From Ignavibacteriaceae bacterium (lineage in GTDB: Bacteria > Bacteroidota > Ignavibacteria > Ignavibacteriales > Ignavibacteriaceae): a stretch of DNA of 12,509 nt. Below the pieces are notes generated by a model. It was not told where the DNA came from. It was given only the letters and a program-made list of their open reading frames with translations, and did no database searches. The DNA is taken from positions 1 through 12,509 of the forward strand of contig JANWIS010000069.1 in NCBI GenBank assembly GCA_025449775.1. The letters are read 5' to 3'. This document shows, piece by piece, positions 1 to 7,747 of this stretch. Positions within the stretch are counted from its first letter, which is position 1. Each line of letters begins with the position of its first letter. The translations under genes and the position numbers were made by a program.

Positions 1-923
1 CTCCTGATTGTATTGGTGAAGACACTGAAAAAATGGTGAATGAAATGAAGACCGGTGATGTTGTGCTTCTTGAAAATCTCCGTTTTCATAAACAGGAAGA
101 AAAAAATGATCCTGAGTTTTCAAAACAGCTTGCAGCATTAGGAGATATTTATATCAATGATGCTTTCGGAAGTGCACACAGAGCTCACGCTTCAACTGAA
201 GGCGTTACAAAATTTATTAAAACCTGTGCAGCCGGTTACCTGATGCAAAAAGAATTGGATTATCTCGGCTCAGCACTTGCTAAGCCTGAACGTCCTTATT
301 GTGCAATTCTTGGTGGAGCAAAAATTTCCGGCAAGATTGATGTGATAAATAATTTGCTTGATAAAGTTGATACATTAATAGTCGGCGGTGGAATGGCTTT
401 CACATTCTTTAAAGCACAGGGGAAAGAAATCGGTAAATCACTTTTGGAGGCAGAAAAGCTTGATCTTGCAAAAGAGCTGTTGGAAAAAGTTAAATCATCA
501 AAAATAAAATTTCTTCTGCCGGTTGATGTTGTTGCTGCAGATGAATTTAATAATGATTCACCGGCAATTACAGTAAGTGTGAATAATATTCCTTCTGATA
601 AAATGGGATTGGATATAGGACCTGAAACAATTAAATTATTTTCTGATGAATTGAAGCGATCCAAAACTATTGTCTGGAACGGACCAATGGGCGTATTCGA
701 AATGGATAATTTTTCCAAAGGAACTTTTGCAATAGCCGAAGTGCTGGCAAAGGTAACAAGCAGTGGTGCAATTACAGTGATTGGAGGCGGAGATTCTGCT
801 GCTGCGATAAGTAAAGCTGGGCTTGATAAAAAAGTTTCTCACGTTTCAACCGGCGGAGGAGCTTCGCTTGAATTTCTTGAAGGAAAAATTCTCCCCGGTG
901 TTGATGCATTAACAGATGCATAA
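1..923 (+). CDS. pgk: Phosphoglycerate kinase, 5'-truncated by window edge
   Basis: Phosphoglycerate kinase transfers the acyl phosphate of 1,3-bisphosphoglycerate to ADP, giving ATP and 3-phosphoglycerate in cytosolic glycolysis (reversed in gluconeogenesis). The frame is open from base 3, where it already reads PDCIGEDTEKM, a typical internal PGK segment; the ATG at 33 is internal, not the start. About 306 residues are visible and the family usually has about 390-400, so roughly 90 N-terminal residues lie outside the window. Visible hallmarks are LLENLRFH with EEKND, the NDAFGSAHRAHAS block, LGGAKISGKI, VGGGMAFTF, NGPMGVFE, and the C-terminal nucleotide-binding GGGDSAAA and STGGGASLEFLEGK. 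The stop is TAA and the rhomboid gene follows after 28 bases, so cotranscription is possible. The identity is very secure. Confidence 0.98.
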   Translation, partial: PDCIGEDTEKMVNEMKTGDVVLLENLRFHKQEEKNDPEFSKQLAALGDIYINDAFGSAHRAHASTEGVTKFIKTCAAGYLMQKELDYLGSALAKPERPYCAILGGAKISGKIDVINNLLDKVDTLIVGGGMAFTFFKAQGKEIGKSLLEAEKLDLAKELLEKVKSSKIKFLLPVDVVAADEFNNDSPAITVSVNNIPSDKMGLDIGPETIKLFSDELKRSKTIVWNGPMGVFEMDNFSKGTFAIAEVLAKVTSSGAITVIGGGDSAAAISKAGLDKKVSHVSTGGGASLEFLEGKILPGVDALTDA

Positions 924-940
924 ATAATAAAAGTTGAATT

Positions 941-946
941 AAGGAG
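941..946 (+). promoter_or_regulatory. Shine-Dalgarno AAGGAG deciding a TTG start
   Basis: AAGGAG ends five bases before the TTG at 952. It is the best Shine-Dalgarno match noticed in the window and supports the non-ATG start of the rhomboid gene. The first in-frame ATG lies well inside the membrane domain, at the HGG motif region, and would remove the first transmembrane segment. Confidence 0.75.
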
Positions 947-951
947 TCTGA

Positions 952-1845
952 TTGAATAATTATTATAGACCATTCGGCGGTTTCAGTGTTTTTCCACCTG
1001 TGATTAAAAACCTTTTAATCATAAATGTAGCCGTGTTTTTTGTACAGTTGATAGCAAACAATCTTACAATTGGTGGTAAACCTCTTTGGTACGTACTAAA
1101 TCTATGGTTCGCACTCAATCCTGTATCTGAAGGCTATAATTTCCAGGTATGGCAGCTCATTACTTATCAATTTATGCATGGAGGATTTTCTCACATCCTC
1201 TTCAATATGTTTTCACTTTGGATGTTCGGTATGGAGATTGAAAATATCTGGGGTTCAAAAAAATTTCTATACTTTTATTTGATTTGCGGAATTGCAGCCG
1301 GACTTGCTCAACTTTTTATTGCGCCGCTTTATTCAATTCCTGCTATAACTATTGGTGCATCAGGTGCAATTTTCGGTGTGATGATTGCTTTTGCAATGCT
1401 TTTTCCAGACAGATATATTTTTCTCTACTTCCTGATTCCAATTAAAGCAAAATATCTGATTGGATTTTTATTTGTTCTTGAATTATTCTGGATAGGAGAT
1501 GCAGGCAGTAATGTTGCTCATCTTGCACATCTTGGTGGGGCTTTTGCTGGATTAATGTTCATCCTATTTGACAAAAGTATTGATGTTCCGATAAAACGTA
1601 TTTTCAACAGGTCGAGTTACAGATCAACCAGTCGGTTTCAGAATCCTCTCAACGGGTTTTCCGGAAAGCTCAAAAGAAAAAAAGGTAATATTGAAGATGC
1701 TAACTACTTTGATATTAACCGGAAGAATGAAGATGAAATAACTCAGGAAGAAATTGATAAAATTCTTGATAAGATAAGTCAATCGGGTTATCAAAACCTG
1801 ACTGAACGCGAGAAGAAAATTCTTTTCAATGCAAGTAAAAAGTGA
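952..1845 (+). CDS. Rhomboid family intramembrane serine protease with C-terminal tail
   Basis: Rhomboids cut substrate transmembrane segments within the membrane using a Ser-His dyad. The 297-residue product has about six hydrophobic segments (roughly residues 17-37, 80-98, 104-124, 132-150, 157-178 and 187-206). The catalytic Ser is S137 in GASGAIFG and the His is H193 in AHLGG. The HGGFSHILFN segment gives H76, H81 and N85, matching the HxxxxHxxxN oxyanion-site pattern of GlpG. An approximately 90-residue soluble tail follows, basic near 215-230 and then acidic. It ends in IDKILDKISQSGYQNLTEREKK, split here as IDKILDKISQSG and YQNLTEREKK, resembling the DUF6576-type tail of Bacteroidota rhomboids. 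The start is TTG at 952 with AAGGAG upstream. The stop overlaps the next gene's likely start. The substrate is unknown; the protease call is firm. Confidence 0.93.
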   Translation: MNNYYRPFGGFSVFPPVIKNLLIINVAVFFVQLIANNLTIGGKPLWYVLNLWFALNPVSEGYNFQVWQLITYQFMHGGFSHILFNMFSLWMFGMEIENIWGSKKFLYFYLICGIAAGLAQLFIAPLYSIPAITIGASGAIFGVMIAFAMLFPDRYIFLYFLIPIKAKYLIGFLFVLELFWIGDAGSNVAHLAHLGGAFAGLMFILFDKSIDVPIKRIFNRSSYRSTSRFQNPLNGFSGKLKRKKGNIEDANYFDINRKNEDEITQEEIDKILDKISQSGYQNLTEREKKILFNASKK

Positions 1846-2173
1846 ATTAACTTTGGCAAAGTATTCCAAATATACTTTTATCCTCTTTTTTATTTCAATA
1901 TTTTTCTTTCAAAATTGCAGCGAAGAAACACCTGTCTCTGAAGAAAAATTCATACAGGTTTATGTTGATTTACTCATCGGTCGTGATACAATTAGTGTTC
2001 AATCTTCATCCTTTGATTCATTAAAGACAAGAATATTTACGAAGCATAGCATATCTTCAGAAGATTATTATAGCACTCTTGAATATTATAAGTCGTATTC
2101 TGAAAAATGGGAAGAGCTGTTCGATAGAGCTATTACTTACGCTGAAAAACTGAAGGATGATTCTGCGAAGTAG
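1829..2173 (+). CDS. Small DUF4296-like lipoprotein
   Basis: This 114-residue protein begins with a short basic segment, then a hydrophobic stretch (YTFILFFISIFFFQNC, about residues 15-30), so C30 is the probable lipidated cysteine. The residues before it (FQN) are a poor match to the classical lipobox, though Bacteroidota lipoboxes are loose. The rest is charged and probably helical, with EEKFIQVYVDLL and a YYSTLEYYKSYSEKWEELFDR region. These resemble the DUF4296 family of Bacteroidota lipoproteins, whose function is unknown. The ATG at 1829 overlaps the rhomboid gene by 17 bases. The in-frame TTG at 1853 (residue 9) would give a more compact signal peptide, MAKYSKYT followed by the hydrophobic run, so the start is uncertain. 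The 3' end overlaps the convergent recQ gene by 41 bases. Family assignment is from pattern memory only. Confidence 0.75.
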   Translation: MQVKSELTLAKYSKYTFILFFISIFFFQNCSEETPVSEEKFIQVYVDLLIGRDTISVQSSSFDSLKTRIFTKHSISSEDYYSTLEYYKSYSEKWEELFDRAITYAEKLKDDSAK

Positions 2174-4769
2174 TTTTATGTTTTGCTATTGCTATCCTGA
2201 TTTGTGCATAAGATATTTTTGATGGCAGGCGATCTTTAAGTCCTTTAATATTTTCATATCCGTTTTCCACTTCTTCAATAATTTTTGAGTAAACATCTTT
2301 ATTGATCAGGTATGAAATATCTGTATCAGGTTCAAACTCAACTATTGTTTCTATCTGCATAGATATAACAGCTTCAGAAAGTTTAAGTGTTTCTGAAATC
2401 TCCTTTAATGTATACTTCTTTTCAATCAGATTTTTAGTTTCAATTATATTCTGTGGAATTGTTCTTTTTGCCTGAAATGATTTGTTAGCTGTACTTTGTG
2501 GTTTGTACGAATTTATGACTTCAAGAAAATCATTTCCCAGCTTATTAAACATTCGATTATTAAAACCGTTAATGCTTAACAGTCCGGATTTATTTTTTGG
2601 TTTCAAGCGTGCGATATCTTTCACTATGCTGTCAGCACAAATCAGGTAACCGGACTGCATAAATCTTTCAGCTGCTTTCTTTCTCACTTCTCTTAATTGA
2701 TTATATAAAAACAGCTCGTCATCATATTTATTAATATCAGTAATATCTGATTCATCAGTAACAGACATCTCTTTTTTTATATTTTCTTCTTTAGGCAGAC
2801 TAATAAAATTTCTTTTGCCTGTACTTTTTATAATATTTCCTTTAGAGACTAGTTGTACAAGCACGCTTTTAATTTCTGCAGAAGAAAATTTTTTGCACGA
2901 GCCAAAATGTTTAAATATTACAGCACTTTCTTTTATTTTTTCTCCTCTGAGAAGCTTGACAACAAAATTTTCGGGGATAGCATCATTGGCTTCTTTCATG
3001 GTTTCTAAAATTATTTCAGAAAGATATGATGACGAGGACTCCTTCAATTTTCCTGTCGAAGTACAGTTATCACATTTTCCACAACGGTATTCATCAACAC
3101 TTTCTCCAAAATATTTCAGAATGAATTTAAACCGGCATTCATTTGTGAACACAAACTCAATCATTTTATCAAGCTTGCGTTGTGAGTTCAGATAACTTTC
3201 ATTTATCAGTTTGTAATTCAATATCAGGTTTTCTGCATTTACTCTTGGAGTAGTGAGCATAACAGTTTCCTTTACATTTGCAGGCTGGAATGAGATTATG
3301 CCCATATTGTTAAGAATATTTAGCGAGTCAAGAAAATATTGATCGGGAATTAAAAATTTTTCAGCAAGTCTTGCAAACGATGCTTTAATAGTTGATGTAA
3401 AAACAGTTCCGCCGAATTCCCGCAAAAGTAAAACCAAAATATTTTTTAATTCAGCCTGAGTTGATTTCTTTAAAACGTCCTTCAACTGATCTTTGCTCAC
3501 TAAAATCTGAAGCGAATCTTTTTTCTCATATTCTGAAACCTGGCGGATGTAACCTGAATTTTCAAGATATTTTAATGCTGAATGAAAAATTCCGTTCGAC
3601 ACTTCAGAACCGGCATATTTTGTTATGTAATCTCTGTCAACTATTAATTCCTTATCAGAATTACTGCCGACTGCAATTCTGTTATAATCACAGATTGCCA
3701 TATAAATTTTCCGTATTAGCTCTTTTGCCGGGTGAGAATTGGAAATAAAATAATTCTGAATTGCAATGTCTGCTTCATCATGCAACAAGTAACAAAAAGA
3801 TTCTTTGTCATCCCGACCTGCTCTTCCAATTTCCTGGTAATAGCTTTCAATTGTTCCGGGAGTATTATAGTGGATGATCAGCCTGATATCCGGTTTATCA
3901 ATCCCCATCCCGAATGCATTTGTAGCTGCGATTACATCAATCTTTCCTTCAATAAATTCTTCCTGTATCCGTCTTCTTTCAGGTGCGGTCAATCCTGCAT
4001 GATAATGATTGCATGGAATTCCTTTAAGAGTTAAATATTCGGAAACTTCTTCGGATTTTTTTCTTGAGGTCGTATAAATTATGGCAGATCCATTTATCTC
4101 TTTCAACAGCTCATGGCATTTTTCTTTTTTCTTCCGTGTATGAATTACCCGTAGATTGAGGTTTTCTCTTTCGAATCCACGTACAAAAATTTCAGCGTTT
4201 TTAAATCCAAGCTGTTCAGCAATATCATCCCTTACTTCCGGAGTTGCAGTTGCAGTGAATGCTGAAACATTTTTTATTCCTGTATGAGTTATAAATTCTT
4301 TTATCTTGGAATAACTTGGTCTGAAGTTATGACCCCATTCGCTTATGCAATGTGCTTCATCAACAAAAAGATATTCAGGGTTAAGCTCTTTAATCCTTTC
4401 TGCAAATTTTAAACTGTCTAATTTTTCCGGAGCCAGGTAAAGTAATTTAATGCTTCCGAGATGGATTTTATTCATCACTTCATCGGATTCAAAACCAGTC
4501 ATTGTACTGTTGATAAATGCTGCAACTTCTTTTTTTTTGTTAAGTGAATCAACCTGGTCTTTCATCAATGCGATCAAAGGTGAAATGACAATTGAAAAAT
4601 TATCTGATATGAGTGCCGGAATCTGGTAACAAATCGATTTGCCTGCACCTGTTGGAAGAACAGCCAGAACATTTTTAAAATTTAAAACAGCATCAATTAT
4701 TTCAGCTTGCCCGTTGCGGAAAGTGTCATATCCATAAAATTCGTTAAGTATTTTTAGAGAATTGTTCAA
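2133..4769 (-). CDS. recQ: RecQ-family ATP-dependent DNA helicase, extended
   Basis: RecQ is a 3'-5' DNA helicase of recombination, replication-fork repair and DNA-end processing. Helicase motifs in the 878-residue product are motif 0 (FRNGQ, 17-21), Walker A (PTGAGKS, 39-45), DEAH (137-140), FTATAT (171-176), ATNAFGMGIDKPD (282-294) and QEIGRAGRD (312-320). The zinc-binding cysteines are C545, C563, C566 and C569. A winged-helix RQC-like region follows (about 577-660), then an HRDC-like domain (about 685-757) and a C-terminal helix-turn-helix resembling HTH_40 (about 775-865). E. coli RecQ has about 609 residues. The extra length lies partly between the helicase core and zinc site (about 360-530, with winged-helix-like text) and partly in the C-terminal HTH. 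The start is TTG at 4769. No good Shine-Dalgarno is visible, but MNNSLKILNEFYGYDTFRNGQ matches the usual RecQ beginning. Confidence 0.95.
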   Translation of the reverse strand: MNNSLKILNEFYGYDTFRNGQAEIIDAVLNFKNVLAVLPTGAGKSICYQIPALISDNFSIVISPLIALMKDQVDSLNKKKEVAAFINSTMTGFESDEVMNKIHLGSIKLLYLAPEKLDSLKFAERIKELNPEYLFVDEAHCISEWGHNFRPSYSKIKEFITHTGIKNVSAFTATATPEVRDDIAEQLGFKNAEIFVRGFERENLNLRVIHTRKKKEKCHELLKEINGSAIIYTTSRKKSEEVSEYLTLKGIPCNHYHAGLTAPERRRIQEEFIEGKIDVIAATNAFGMGIDKPDIRLIIHYNTPGTIESYYQEIGRAGRDDKESFCYLLHDEADIAIQNYFISNSHPAKELIRKIYMAICDYNRIAVGSNSDKELIVDRDYITKYAGSEVSNGIFHSALKYLENSGYIRQVSEYEKKDSLQILVSKDQLKDVLKKSTQAELKNILVLLLREFGGTVFTSTIKASFARLAEKFLIPDQYFLDSLNILNNMGIISFQPANVKETVMLTTPRVNAENLILNYKLINESYLNSQRKLDKMIEFVFTNECRFKFILKYFGESVDEYRCGKCDNCTSTGKLKESSSSYLSEIILETMKEANDAIPENFVVKLLRGEKIKESAVIFKHFGSCKKFSSAEIKSVLVQLVSKGNIIKSTGKRNFISLPKEENIKKEMSVTDESDITDINKYDDELFLYNQLREVRKKAAERFMQSGYLICADSIVKDIARLKPKNKSGLLSINGFNNRMFNKLGNDFLEVINSYKPQSTANKSFQAKRTIPQNIIETKNLIEKKYTLKEISETLKLSEAVISMQIETIVEFEPDTDISYLINKDVYSKIIEEVENGYENIKGLKDRLPSKISYAQIRIAIAKHKTTSQNHPSVFQRK

Positions 4770-4937
4770 GAGGTTCTAAAATGTTATTTGTTAAATGATT
4801 AATACAGGCTTATTTTTCATACAGGATATTAATAAAAAAATAATATCACTTTTCAGCTTTGACATATTCTAAAAAACGGTTTAAAGCTTGCCATACGAAA
4901 ATTCAATATTAAATTTACATAAACAGGAACTTTTTTA
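4770..4937. promoter_or_regulatory. Divergent intergenic region, candidate promoters
   Basis: This 168-base AT-rich gap separates the minus-strand recQ start from the plus-strand propeller gene, so promoters for both should lie here. On the plus strand TTGACA occurs at 4859-4864, with only a weak -10-like TTTAAA at 4880-4885 (spacer 15). The Bacteroidota-type -7 TAnnTTTG element is not clearly present. AGGA at 4925-4928, nine bases before the ATG at 4938, is a plausible ribosome-binding site. No operator palindrome or riboswitch was recognised. The promoter position is inference. Confidence 0.35.
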
Positions 4938-6857
4938 ATGAAAACATTTTTTAATCTCTTTTTTTCTTTATTGCTGATTGAAGCAATATTCCCACAGATC
5001 GATTACAGGGATATACTTATTGAAAATTCAATCTATTCTGAAGCTCCACTAGAAATTCAGCAAACTAAACCATTTATACGCGAAAGATGGTTCTTTGAAC
5101 AGAGAGCTTATCCAAATAATTTCATTCCTGCAGATGCATATGCGAATGCTTTAATGCAACGGGAAGCTCTAAGACAGCAGAATTCAGATAGACAGCTGGG
5201 AATAAGTTGGGTAAGTCTTGGTCCAACACCGGGTTATTATTATGCGTATGGAAATATTTCTTCCAGAATTGTTACAGGTGCATTTCATCCGACTGATCCG
5301 AATATCATTTATGTCGGTCCGGCAAACGGAGGAGTCTGGAAATCTACAGATGGTGGGGTTAACTGGACACCGCTAACAGATTATTATCCATCAATGTCAA
5401 TGGGTGCAATCGCAATTGATCCTACAAATCCAAATATTGTATACGCAGGAACTGGTGAAGCAACATATAGCGGTGCTTCGTGGTATGGAAGAGGATTGTT
5501 GAAATCTACCGATGCCGGAAATACATGGACACATATTACAAGCGGACTTCCTAACTCAACTTATTTTTCAAGAATAAAAATTCGTCCTAATCATTCTAAT
5601 GAATTACTTGCAGCAGTTGGTCCAGCCGGTTTATTCCGGAGCACTGATTCCGGATTAAATTGGGTAACTCTTGTTGGAGGAAGATGTGACGATGTAGTTT
5701 TTTCACAAACCGGTGATACAGCATTCGCAATCGGTTCAGGAATGTTATTAAGAAGATCAATTGATGGCGGAGCTACTTTCAGTACTTTTGGAAGCGGATT
5801 GGTTATAGGTGAACGAAACCATTTTGATTTATGTAATTCATCACCGAATGTAATGTATGCTTGTGCTTTCCAGGGAAGTTCAGTTCGGTTATTCAAATCT
5901 GTTAATTATGGTGCTAACTGGACCGAGTTGATTACAACAGCAGGTTTTCAGGACCTTGATGGACAAGCGTGGTACGATTTATATATCAGAGTGAATCCTA
6001 AAAATCCTAATAAAGCTTATGTAGGAACCATTGATGTGTTCAGAACTATTGATGGAACTAATTTTGTAAACATCACAAATGGTTATGCCGGTGGTTATGT
6101 GCATGTTGACCAGCAATATCTTTTCTTCCATCCAACTGATGAAAATACTTTCTTTGTTTCTAACGATGGTGGGATCTGGAAAACAACTGACAATGGAAGT
6201 AATTTCACAAATATGAATCAGAATTTAACATTGACACAATTTTACAGAATAGCTGCAAGTCCTTTCACTCCCAGCAGAATTTTAGGAGGAACACAAGACA
6301 ATGGAACTCAGCAAACATATTCAACATTAAACTGGGCTGCTGCTTACGGTGGTGATGGCGGCGAAGTGTGCTTCAATCATTTTGATGCAAATTATATTTT
6401 GGGTGAAACTCAGGTTGGTGGTTTATTTAGAACTTCAAACGGAGGATCCTCATGGGTTTCAGCAACAGGTGGAATAAATACTGGTGAAAGTGCAACATGG
6501 GTTGCACCGATAATAGAACATCCAACAATTTCAGGAACTTTTTTTGTAGCCAGGCAGAGAGTTTATAGAAGCACAAATAACGGTGCATTATGGACAGCAA
6601 TTTCTGGAAATGTTAATGGAGGGAATGCAGTTCGCGAAATGGCAATCAGTGCTTCAAATCCTACTGTGATGTTTGCAACTACAGGAAGCCAGATTTTCAG
6701 GTCAACAGATTCCGGTGCAAACTGGACTAATGTCTCTTCCGGTTTACCGAGCAGAACAATTACTTCTGTTTATGTTCATCCATCCAACGACAATATTGTT
6801 TTGATTACACATTCAGGTTTTGGAAGCAACAAAGTTTACAAATCAACGAACTTGTGA
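4938..6857 (+). CDS. Secreted Asp-box beta-propeller protein, N-terminal part up to in-frame stop
   Basis: This is the larger part of a secreted sialidase/VPS10-like (BNR, Asp-box) propeller protein of unknown substrate. Residues 1-20 (MKTFFNLFFSLLLIEAIFPQ) look like a Sec signal peptide. Residues 21-90 are a polar lead region with RERWFFEQRAYPNNF. From about 90 onward propeller blades repeat the Asp-box pattern [ST]-x-[DN]-x-G-x-x-[WF]: KSTDGGVNW (135-143), KSTDAGNTW (189-197), RSTDSGLNW (234-242), RSIDGGATF (273-281), KSVNYGANW (320-328), KTTDNGSNF (415-423), RTSNGGSSW (498-506), RSTNNGALW (544-552) and RSTDSGANW (588-596). The ATG at 4938 has AGGA nine bases upstream. The frame stops at TGA 6855-6857, inside a further Asp-box, but the same frame resumes and carries the rest of the protein to 7718. 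It is probably one gene of about 926 codons. Produced alone, this part would lack the export signal. Confidence 0.85.
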   Translation: MKTFFNLFFSLLLIEAIFPQIDYRDILIENSIYSEAPLEIQQTKPFIRERWFFEQRAYPNNFIPADAYANALMQREALRQQNSDRQLGISWVSLGPTPGYYYAYGNISSRIVTGAFHPTDPNIIYVGPANGGVWKSTDGGVNWTPLTDYYPSMSMGAIAIDPTNPNIVYAGTGEATYSGASWYGRGLLKSTDAGNTWTHITSGLPNSTYFSRIKIRPNHSNELLAAVGPAGLFRSTDSGLNWVTLVGGRCDDVVFSQTGDTAFAIGSGMLLRRSIDGGATFSTFGSGLVIGERNHFDLCNSSPNVMYACAFQGSSVRLFKSVNYGANWTELITTAGFQDLDGQAWYDLYIRVNPKNPNKAYVGTIDVFRTIDGTNFVNITNGYAGGYVHVDQQYLFFHPTDENTFFVSNDGGIWKTTDNGSNFTNMNQNLTLTQFYRIAASPFTPSRILGGTQDNGTQQTYSTLNWAAAYGGDGGEVCFNHFDANYILGETQVGGLFRTSNGGSSWVSATGGINTGESATWVAPIIEHPTISGTFFVARQRVYRSTNNGALWTAISGNVNGGNAVREMAISASNPTVMFATTGSQIFRSTDSGANWTNVSSGLPSRTITSVYVHPSNDNIVLITHSGFGSNKVYKSTNL

Positions 6858-6878
6858 ACGAACTGGTTCAGCATATAA
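6846..6878 (+). other. Double in-frame stop site within an Asp-box
   Basis: The frame reads K-S-T-N-L-stop-T-N-W-F-S-I-stop-G-N-L-P-D. The TGA at 6855-6857 falls exactly at the conserved glycine of the Asp-box, and the TAA at 6876-6878 sits where a serine (TCA) would suit the common SISGNLP context. The neighbouring residues fit the family on both sides without any frame change. Both stops could arise by one substitution each (GGA to TGA, TCA to TAA), both G:C to T:A changes. The original codons are inferred. Confidence 0.75.
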
Positions 6879-7718
6879 GGGAACTTACCTGATTCACATG
6901 TAAATGATATTTTTATTTATCCGTACGATGTAAGTAATCCGAATACTTATTTTGTTGCAACCGATATAGGTGTATTCTTAACTCAGAACGATGGAGATAA
7001 CTGGGTAGAGCTTCAAAACAATCTTCCCAACACAGTTATTTTGCATTTGGATTATTCCCTTTCAAATCAAATGCTCAGAGCCGGAACTCATGGAAGAGGA
7101 GTATTTGAAGCCTTTATAGATTTAGCTGTACCAGTTGAGCTTATTTCATTTACAGCTTCTGCAAATGTAAACTCGGTTACTCTCGACTGGAGCACTGCTA
7201 CGGAAACAAATAATCACGGATTTGAAATAGAGAGAAAACTTAAAAACCAGGAATGGACAACTATCGCATTTGTTGAAGGTAATGGTACTTCTACTGAAAG
7301 AAAAGATTACATTTATACAGATGATTATTCACTTTTACCTTATGAAGGAACTGTGCTTTACAGGTTAAAACAGATTGATTATGATGGTTCATTCCAATAT
7401 TCGGAACAGACTGCTGTTAATCTAACTTTCATCCCGTCGGAATATTATATTTCACAAAATTATCCGAATCCATTTAATCCATCTACGACAATTTCATATT
7501 CTTTGCCTGTAGAAAGTCATGTGAAAATTAATATTTATAATTCGATCGGTCAGGTGATTGAAGAAATAAAAAATGAAGTCCACAATCCCGGTAAATATGA
7601 AGTAAACTGGAATGCTGAAAACAATTCATCAGGAATTTATTTTTATTCTTTCGAAGTAAACAGTGTTGACGGAAGTAAATCTCACAGGGAAATGAAAAAA
7701 ATAGTTTTCCTTAAATAG
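6858..7718 (+). pseudogene. C-terminal part of the same propeller protein, with T9SS sorting domain
   Basis: This continues the frame of the preceding gene after its TGA. It meets a second stop, TAA at 6876-6878, and is then open from 6879 to the TAG at 7716-7718. It reads GNLPDSHVNDIFIYPYDVSN, a last Asp-box (LTQNDGDNW, near 6985-7011) and AGTHGRGVFEAFI, a usual end of this propeller type. A beta-sandwich or Fn3-like domain begins at PVELISFTA. The type A type IX secretion sorting domain follows, with YPNPFNPSTTISYSLP near 7462-7509 and an IVFLK end. That domain directs Sec-exported proteins through the outer membrane. No ATG or convincing ribosome-binding site precedes the open stretch; the first possible start is a TTG at 7041, inside the propeller. 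It is thus a detached 3' part, produced by real nonsense mutations or by sequence errors. Joined, the product would have about 926 positions. Confidence 0.8.
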
Positions 7719-7747
7719 GATTTTGTTGTATCTGCAGGACTTAAAAA

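Noticed and set aside
6855..6857. TGA read as glycine (alternative genetic code) in the Asp-box
   Set aside because: A TAA follows 21 bases later in the same frame, and the rhomboid gene ends with TGA where its protein is complete, so reassignment of TGA does not explain the interruption.
6857..6879. Programmed or accidental frameshift in the propeller gene
   Set aside because: The upstream and downstream open stretches share one frame; the other two frames give no family-like sequence and soon stop.
5340..7011. Repeated short motifs as DNA repeats or CRISPR
   Set aside because: The repetition is at protein level (Asp-boxes) with varied codons and spacing, typical of propeller blades.
7041..7718. 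Independent gene starting at TTG 7041
   Set aside because: The same frame is open back to 6879 with family-consistent sequence, and no ribosome-binding site precedes 7041.
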